NCBI GenBank assembly: GCA_021839785.1
Contig: JAKCAB010000264.1
Span: forward strand, 1 to 5,344
DNA: 5,344 nt
Direction of reading: 5' to 3'
Source of the DNA: a bacterium
Lineage (GTDB): Bacteria; Verrucomicrobiota; Verrucomicrobiae; Limisphaerales; J093
The position numbers were made by a program, and so were the translations under genes. Below the pieces are notes generated by a model. The model saw nothing but the letters and a program-made list of their open reading frames with translations. It made no database searches and had not been told where the DNA came from. Each line of letters starts with the position of its first letter. Position 1 is the first letter of the stretch. Shown in pieces: positions 1 to 5,344 of this stretch.

Positions 1-3027
<3,027 letters not shown>

Positions 3028-3048
3028 GCGACGGATGCACAAGCGGGG

Positions 3049-3074
3049 TCCGGCAGGCCGGGCGCCTGGCTGGA
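3049..3074 (-). other. Hairpin in the metH 5' leader
   Basis: An inverted repeat lies 22-47 bases upstream of the metH start. The arms are TCCGGCAGGC (3049-3058) and GCCTGGCTGGA (3064-3074), with a 5-base loop between them. They pair over 10 positions with one wobble (on this strand) and one bulged base. In the mRNA it would sit directly before the ribosome-binding region, which itself has no good Shine-Dalgarno. No run of T follows, so it is not an ordinary intrinsic terminator. It does not match the SAM, SAH or cobalamin riboswitch cores I know. A role in translation control or attenuation is possible but unproven, and hairpins of this size do arise by chance in GC-rich DNA. Confidence 0.35.
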
Positions 3075-3106
3075 CGCGAACCGTAAGGGCGGAGAAGGCG
3101 CTTTGC

Positions 3107-3152
3107 AATGTAAAAATCAACGAATCTTGATATGACGATATGTAGTCTTCAA
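3107..3152 (-). promoter_or_regulatory. Candidate metH promoter/operator region with GATATG repeats and an ATCAA/TTGAT palindrome
   Basis: This is an AT-rich island in otherwise GC-rich DNA, 80-125 bases upstream of metH. On the plus strand GATATG occurs twice, 8 bp apart (3129-3134 and 3137-3142). The first copy overlaps the right arm of an inverted repeat, ATCAA (3116-3120) and TTGAT (3127-3131), with a 6-base spacer. Read toward metH, possible promoter hexamers are TTGAAG (3152-3147) as -35, and CAAGAT (3129-3124) or TACATT (3112-3107) as -10; all are imperfect. Short AT-rich symmetric sites over a promoter are typical of ArsR-family repressors, and an ArsR-family regulator of methionine genes (SahR, responding to S-adenosylhomocysteine) is known in Proteobacteria. 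Assigning this site to such a regulator is inference only, and no regulator gene lies in the window. Confidence 0.35.
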
Positions 3153-3186
3153 AACACGTCCGCTTCTGACCCGTCGCCGGCACGGA

Positions 3187-3219
3187 ACCTTAACTCCGCC
3201 GTAACCGGGCCGTAACACG
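3187..3219 (+). repeat. Three tandem 11-bp repeats upstream of the DUF772 gene, possible activator/repressor site
   Basis: Three consecutive 11-bp units begin at 3187, 3198 and 3209. Their first eight bases are ACCTTAAC, GCCGTAAC and GCCGTAAC: the last two are identical and the first matches at 6 of 8. A weaker fourth unit (GCCGGCAC, 6 of 8) is in register at 3176. The block ends 19 bases before the GTG start of the rightward gene. Direct repeats with one-helical-turn spacing are the usual binding pattern of OmpR/PhoB-type response regulators. On the minus strand the unit reads GTTACGGC. Regulation of the DUF772 gene, or of the divergent metH about 160-190 bp away, is inferred from position only. 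Confidence 0.4.
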
Positions 3220-3238
3220 GCGATGGCAGGTTGCGTCC

Positions 3239-3784
3239 GTGGTGAAAACGGACAGCGTCAAGCAGCAAGGTCCGGGGGCGCCGCGCGGCGCACGGAACGA
3301 AGCCCCGCCTGACGATCTCCGCCAATGGCTGGGCGAAAACGGCCTGGTGCGGCTGGCGCTTGAGGCGGTGGCGGAGCTGGACCCGCAACAAATGCCGCGA
3401 CGCGATTTCGTCCATGCAGGGCGCGCCTTCCCGGTCGCCGTCATGTTGACGCTGCTGACGTACTGTTATGCCAGCGGCCGGTATGGTTCGCAGGAAATCG
3501 AGGACGCGGTCGCCAGCGATCCGTTGCTGCGCTACCTCTGCGCCGGCGATGAACCGCCTTCCACCGCGATCCGCCGGTTTCGCCGCGTGTACCGGGGGCC
3601 GTTGAGCGTGTGTTTGCTGCGCGTGTTCCTGGCGGCCGTTCTCCAACCGCGCGACAACCACGGCTGGGCGAAGCGGGGTGAACCTGGCGGCTCCGCCAAC
3701 CTCGGGATCGAGACTGCCGCGAAAGCCGCCGAAGCCGCCATCGCCAAGGCGGTCTTTGCCGACACCACGGCGCTGGATGTCTGA
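3239..3784 (+). CDS. Stand-alone transposase N-terminal domain protein (DUF772/InsH N-terminal type), lacking the DDE catalytic domain
   Basis: A 181-residue protein. Residues about 64-131 fit the transposase DUF772 (InsH N-terminal) domain of IS5/IS1182-type elements: a hydrophobic helix (VAVMLTLLTYCYASGRYGS), then EIEDAV, DPLLRYLCAG and STAIRRFRRVYRG. In full transposases this domain is probably DNA-binding and precedes an RNase H-like DDE domain. Here the protein ends ten residues after an Ala-rich helix (about 159-171), in FADTTALDV. D175 sits where the first catalytic Asp would be expected, and then TGA follows. Reading past the stop in the same frame gives nothing like a DDE domain, so a single frameshift or nonsense change does not explain the loss. 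The GTG at 3239 (another GTG at 3242) has a weak GCAGG 8 bases upstream; the frame is open upstream to 3194 but without a better start. It is divergent from metH. It may be a decayed IS remnant or a domesticated DNA-binding protein; catalytic activity is very unlikely. Confidence 0.75.
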   Translation: MVKTDSVKQQGPGAPRGARNEAPPDDLRQWLGENGLVRLALEAVAELDPQQMPRRDFVHAGRAFPVAVMLTLLTYCYASGRYGSQEIEDAVASDPLLRYLCAGDEPPSTAIRRFRRVYRGPLSVCLLRVFLAAVLQPRDNHGWAKRGEPGGSANLGIETAAKAAEAAIAKAVFADTTALDV

Positions 3785-3812
3785 GCCAGAACGATGCCGT
3801 TGAAATGGGGAG

Positions 3813-3855
3813 CGCAGGCCGCTGGCCTGCGGTGCTCGGCGGCCCGCCGAACACC
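3813..3855. repeat. Abutting pair of hairpins, REP-like palindromic unit
   Basis: Two strong hairpins sit end to end, starting 29 bases after the DUF772 stop. The first has perfect 8-bp arms CGCAGGCC (3813-3820) and GGCCTGCG (3824-3831) around GCT. The second has arms GGTGCTCGGCGG (3831-3842) and CCGCCGAACACC (3844-3855), pairing at 11 of 12 positions around a single base; the central pairs would open to give a physical loop. Neither is followed by a T-run, so they are poor terminators. Paired GC-rich palindromes outside genes resemble REP/BIME-type dispersed repeats. I recall similar cassettes between genes in Verrucomicrobiota, but the copy number in this genome cannot be seen here. Confidence 0.55.
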
Positions 3856-3857
3856 TT

Positions 3858-3890
3858 GTCTCCCGGATTCCCGGCTCACCGCTTGGAGAC
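3858..3890. repeat. Third hairpin of the palindrome cluster
   Basis: Perfect 6-bp arms GTCTCC (3858-3863) and GGAGAC (3885-3890) enclose a 21-base loop that contains two CCGG copies. It begins three bases after the preceding hairpin. Taken alone it would be unremarkable; its value is its position in register with the neighbouring palindromes. Confidence 0.35.
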
Positions 3891-3910
3891 GCGTCGGTTT
3901 GAGGCTCGAA

Positions 3911-3946
3911 GTCGTCGCCGAGCCGGCGACGACGGCCCGCGGGCCG
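3911..3946. repeat. Fourth hairpin plus adjoining 14-bp perfect palindrome
   Basis: Perfect 9-bp arms GTCGTCGCC (3911-3919) and GGCGACGAC (3925-3933) flank the loop GAGCC. The last base of the right arm is also the first base of a perfect 14-bp palindrome, CGGCCCGCGGGCCG (3933-3946). This is the same end-to-end arrangement as the hairpin pair at 3813-3855, which suggests one composite element and not isolated chance stems. Confidence 0.5.
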
Positions 3947-3982
3947 CGTGCGGTCCCCATCCGACTGCATCGTTCCGTCTAA

Positions 3983-4010
3983 GCGCTGAGGCGGCAACGC
4001 GCCTCGGCGC
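3983..4010. repeat. Fifth hairpin with 11-bp stem
   Basis: Arms GCGCTGAGGCG (3983-3993) and CGCCTCGGCGC (4000-4010) surround GCAACG. They pair at 11 positions with one T-G wobble. This is the last strong palindrome before the deacetylase gene. No T-tract follows. It could mark the right end of the structured block. Confidence 0.45.
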
Positions 4011-4159
4011 CGCACCGCTCCAGATCCCGACGGCTCCGCGACGGTGCGCTCGATTCGCTTCCTCTCGTCTTGCCTGCCGCTTTCGACTGCACTGTCGCCG
4101 GCGGCGGCCCAATTGAGTTGCCGGCGGCGGACACGTTTCTAGGATCGCCAGCGTCAGCC

Positions 4160-5047
4160 ATGAAGCTGCTATTCATTCACGCGCATTACGACGACTACGA
4201 ATTCACCGCCGCCGGCACCTTCGAACGGTGGCGGCGCCAGGCGGGCGGCGATTTGCAGCGCAAGGCGATTGTCTGCACCGACGGCCAGGCCGGGCATCAT
4301 TTCCGCACCCGGGAGGAAACCGGTCGGATTCGGCTCGCGGAGCAGGCCGAGTCTGCGCGCATCGGTGGCTACGAATTCGAGCTGCTGCGCCTCCCGAACG
4401 GCCAGGTGCCGCGCGAAGCCTGTTTGCAGGTGGATGCGTCATTGCTCGCCGCGCTGTGGAAAGCGATCCGCGACTTCGAGCCGGATTACCTGTTTTGCCC
4501 GCCGTTGCCGACTGACCCGTTGGCCGGCGTGCACGTCGATCACCTGGCGATTGCCCAGGCCATCCGCGAGGTGGCGTATATGATCAACGTGCCGCATGCC
4601 TTCACGCCGGAATATCCCGCCGACGAAACGAAATCCCGGCCGTGCAAGGTGCCGGTGATCGTCGCGGTCTATGACGGGTACATGTTTGGCGGCAACAACC
4701 ACGACCTCGCCGTGGACGTGGAACCGGCGTTCGAGCAAATCTGCCAGATGAGCTGGTGCCACCGCTCGCAAATCCTGGAATGGCTGCCGTGGGTGGGGCG
4801 GCACAACCTGAGCCCGCCGGCGAATTTCGAAGAATGGCGGCGAACCTTGCGCGCCCGTTTCGATCGCAAAAACCGCGAGCTTGGCCTCGCGATCCCGCAA
4901 GCGGTGGAAGTCTTCACCGTCACCGGCTGGGGCGAAATCCCGACCGCCGACCAACTCATCGCCGACTTCCCCGGCTTGTTGCCGGAGGCCAGCCGGCTGG
5001 ACGCGCTGCGCGAGCGCCTCAACCGCTGGCGCGGTGGCGCGTCGTAA
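4160..5047 (+). CDS. PIG-L/LmbE-family zinc-dependent deacetylase
   Basis: A 295-residue cytoplasmic protein of the PIG-L family, metal-dependent amidohydrolases that remove acetyl groups from N-acetylglucosamine-type sugars (for example MshB, BshB, PIG-L). After a first beta strand (KLLFI) comes HAHYDDYEF at 7-15, the family's AHPDD motif with Pro replaced by Tyr. By analogy with MshB, H9 and D12 bind zinc and D11 is the general base. Next come VCTDGQAGHH (38-47), an Arg/Glu/Ala helix (RLAEQAESARIGG, 58-70), and GVHVDH (123-128), where H128 is the expected third zinc ligand. CHRSQ at 200-204 fits the family's later helix. The ATG at 4160 is preferred because the Rossmann-like strand starts directly after it; an in-frame TTG at 4070 would add 30 residues with no family likeness. 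AGGA at 4141-4144 is too far away (15 bases) for a good ribosome site. The substrate cannot be told from sequence or neighbours; the length exceeds simple BshB enzymes because of the C-terminal part. Confidence 0.9.
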   Translation: MKLLFIHAHYDDYEFTAAGTFERWRRQAGGDLQRKAIVCTDGQAGHHFRTREETGRIRLAEQAESARIGGYEFELLRLPNGQVPREACLQVDASLLAALWKAIRDFEPDYLFCPPLPTDPLAGVHVDHLAIAQAIREVAYMINVPHAFTPEYPADETKSRPCKVPVIVAVYDGYMFGGNNHDLAVDVEPAFEQICQMSWCHRSQILEWLPWVGRHNLSPPANFEEWRRTLRARFDRKNRELGLAIPQAVEVFTVTGWGEIPTADQLIADFPGLLPEASRLDALRERLNRWRGGAS

Positions 5048-5122
5048 GCGGCCGGCTGGATCCCCACCTCCGAGGCTCATAGTGACGTCTTCGCTTAACA
5101 AAGGGACGCCGCCGACCCGCGC

Positions 5123-5151
5123 TTTCTATTCTGGTCTGGGTGGCTTAGATT
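5123..5151 (+). promoter_or_regulatory. Candidate promoter for a leaderless sigma-factor mRNA
   Basis: TAGATT (5146-5151) matches the -10 consensus at 4 of 6 positions and ends six bases before the sigma-factor ATG, so transcription would start at or very near the ATG. TTTCTA (5123-5128) lies 17 bases upstream as a weak -35 (3 of 6). No Shine-Dalgarno sequence precedes the ATG, which fits a leaderless message. This is inference from a short motif. Confidence 0.3.
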
Positions 5152-5157
5152 ACCGCC

Positions 5158-5344
5158 ATGAACAGCCCCGGCGAAGGAGTCGAGCCTGCGGCGAAGGTCG
5201 CCGGGCTGTTTGCGACGACCCACTGGAGCGTGGTGGCGGCGGCGGGACAGGCATCCTCACCTCAAGTTCAGCAGGCCTTGGAGCAATTGTGCCGCACTTA
5301 CTGGTATCCGATTTACGCCTACGTACGGCGGCGGGGCCACAGCG
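5158..5344 (+). CDS. ECF-type RNA polymerase sigma factor, N-terminal fragment (runs off right edge)
   Basis: Only the first 62 codons are present. After a variable start of about 17 residues, FATTHWSVVAAAG (18-30) is followed by LEQLCRTYWYPIYAYVRRRGH (within 41-61). This pattern is characteristic of a group of extracytoplasmic-function sigma-70 factors abundant in Verrucomicrobiota and Planctomycetota. The second block is the beginning of region 2, which contacts core RNA polymerase and the -10 element. Members of this group are often encoded beside a Ser/Thr protein kinase, which would lie beyond the window if present. The ATG at 5158 is the first start consistent with the family. The gene is co-directional with the deacetylase, 110 bp downstream, and probably has its own promoter. 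Confidence 0.85.
   Translation, partial: MNSPGEGVEPAAKVAGLFATTHWSVVAAAGQASSPQVQQALEQLCRTYWYPIYAYVRRRGHS

Larger units (their letters stand above)
3785..4159. other. 375-base gene-free stretch packed with hairpins
   Basis: Between the DUF772 stop and the deacetylase start I see no credible gene. Short open frames on both strands have low-complexity Arg/Ala/Pro-rich translations, as expected from random GC-rich DNA. The first 225 bases hold a run of five inverted repeats, listed separately. The remainder (about 4011-4159) holds an 11-bp direct repeat, GCCGGCGGCGG, at 4097-4107 and 4120-4130. A poor promoter candidate is also present (TTGAGT at 4116-4121, then TTTCTA 17 bases later). I found no convincing intrinsic terminator with a T-tract. 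Confidence 0.6.

Noticed and set aside
3028..3160. SAM, SAH or cobalamin riboswitch before metH
   Set aside because: No conserved core (such as a B12 box or SAM-I elements) is visible, and the gap is too short for a full cobalamin riboswitch plus promoter.
3182..3978. ACGGAAC (3182-3188) and GTTCCGT (3972-3978) as terminal inverted repeats of an IS
   Set aside because: The match is only 7 bp with no extension outward or inward, a further ACGGAAC occurs inside the gene at 3292, and no target-site duplication is visible.
3149..4015. 288-codon open frame on the minus strand
   Set aside because: It runs antisense through the DUF772 gene and across the palindromes. It has no motif, and its Arg-rich low-complexity composition points to a shadow frame.
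3805..4116. Short open frames across the hairpin block (both strands)
   Set aside because: Their translations simply read through the palindromes; no domain, ribosome site or codon pattern supports a gene.
4070..4159. Upstream TTG start for the deacetylase
   Set aside because: The extra 30 residues have no family similarity, and the conserved first strand starts right after the ATG at 4160.

Overview
The window is GC-rich bacterial DNA, most likely from the Verrucomicrobiota (perhaps the Pedosphaera/Limisphaera side of the phylum). This placement is an inference. It rests on the N-terminal signature of the sigma factor at the right edge (FATTHWSVV followed by LCRTYWYPIYAYVRRRG), a common pattern in Verrucomicrobiota and Planctomycetota. 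It is supported by the weak or absent Shine-Dalgarno sequences and by a palindrome-rich intergenic block of a type I associate with this group. No rRNA, tRNA or CRISPR array is visible.

Layout, left to right. (1) Positions 1-3027, minus strand: cobalamin-dependent methionine synthase (metH). It starts at 3027 and runs off the left edge just as the reactivation domain begins. (2) Positions 3028-3238: a divergent control region. It holds a GATATG repeat plus ATCAA/TTGAT inverted repeat, a candidate metH operator; a hairpin in the metH leader; and three 11-bp-period tandem repeats just before the rightward gene. (3) Positions 3239-3784, plus strand: a 181-residue protein made essentially of a transposase N-terminal (DUF772/InsH-type) domain. 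It stops just after what looks like the first catalytic Asp of a DDE transposase. (4) Positions 3785-4159: 375 bases without a credible gene, holding five hairpins in tandem. (5) Positions 4160-5047, plus strand: a PIG-L/LmbE-family zinc deacetylase. (6) Positions 5158-5344, plus strand: the first 62 codons of an ECF-type sigma factor, possibly on a leaderless transcript.

Functionally the window is a mosaic and not one operon. metH is a core one-carbon/methionine gene transcribed leftward. The rightward genes have gaps of 375 and 110 bp between them and no shared pathway. The DUF772 fragment and its hairpin field look like the remains, or a domesticated derivative, of a mobile element between two ordinary metabolic genes. 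I found no clear new defence or biosynthetic system. The points most worth checking are the stand-alone transposase N-domain, its 11-bp operator-like repeats, the hairpin field, and the putative metH operator.
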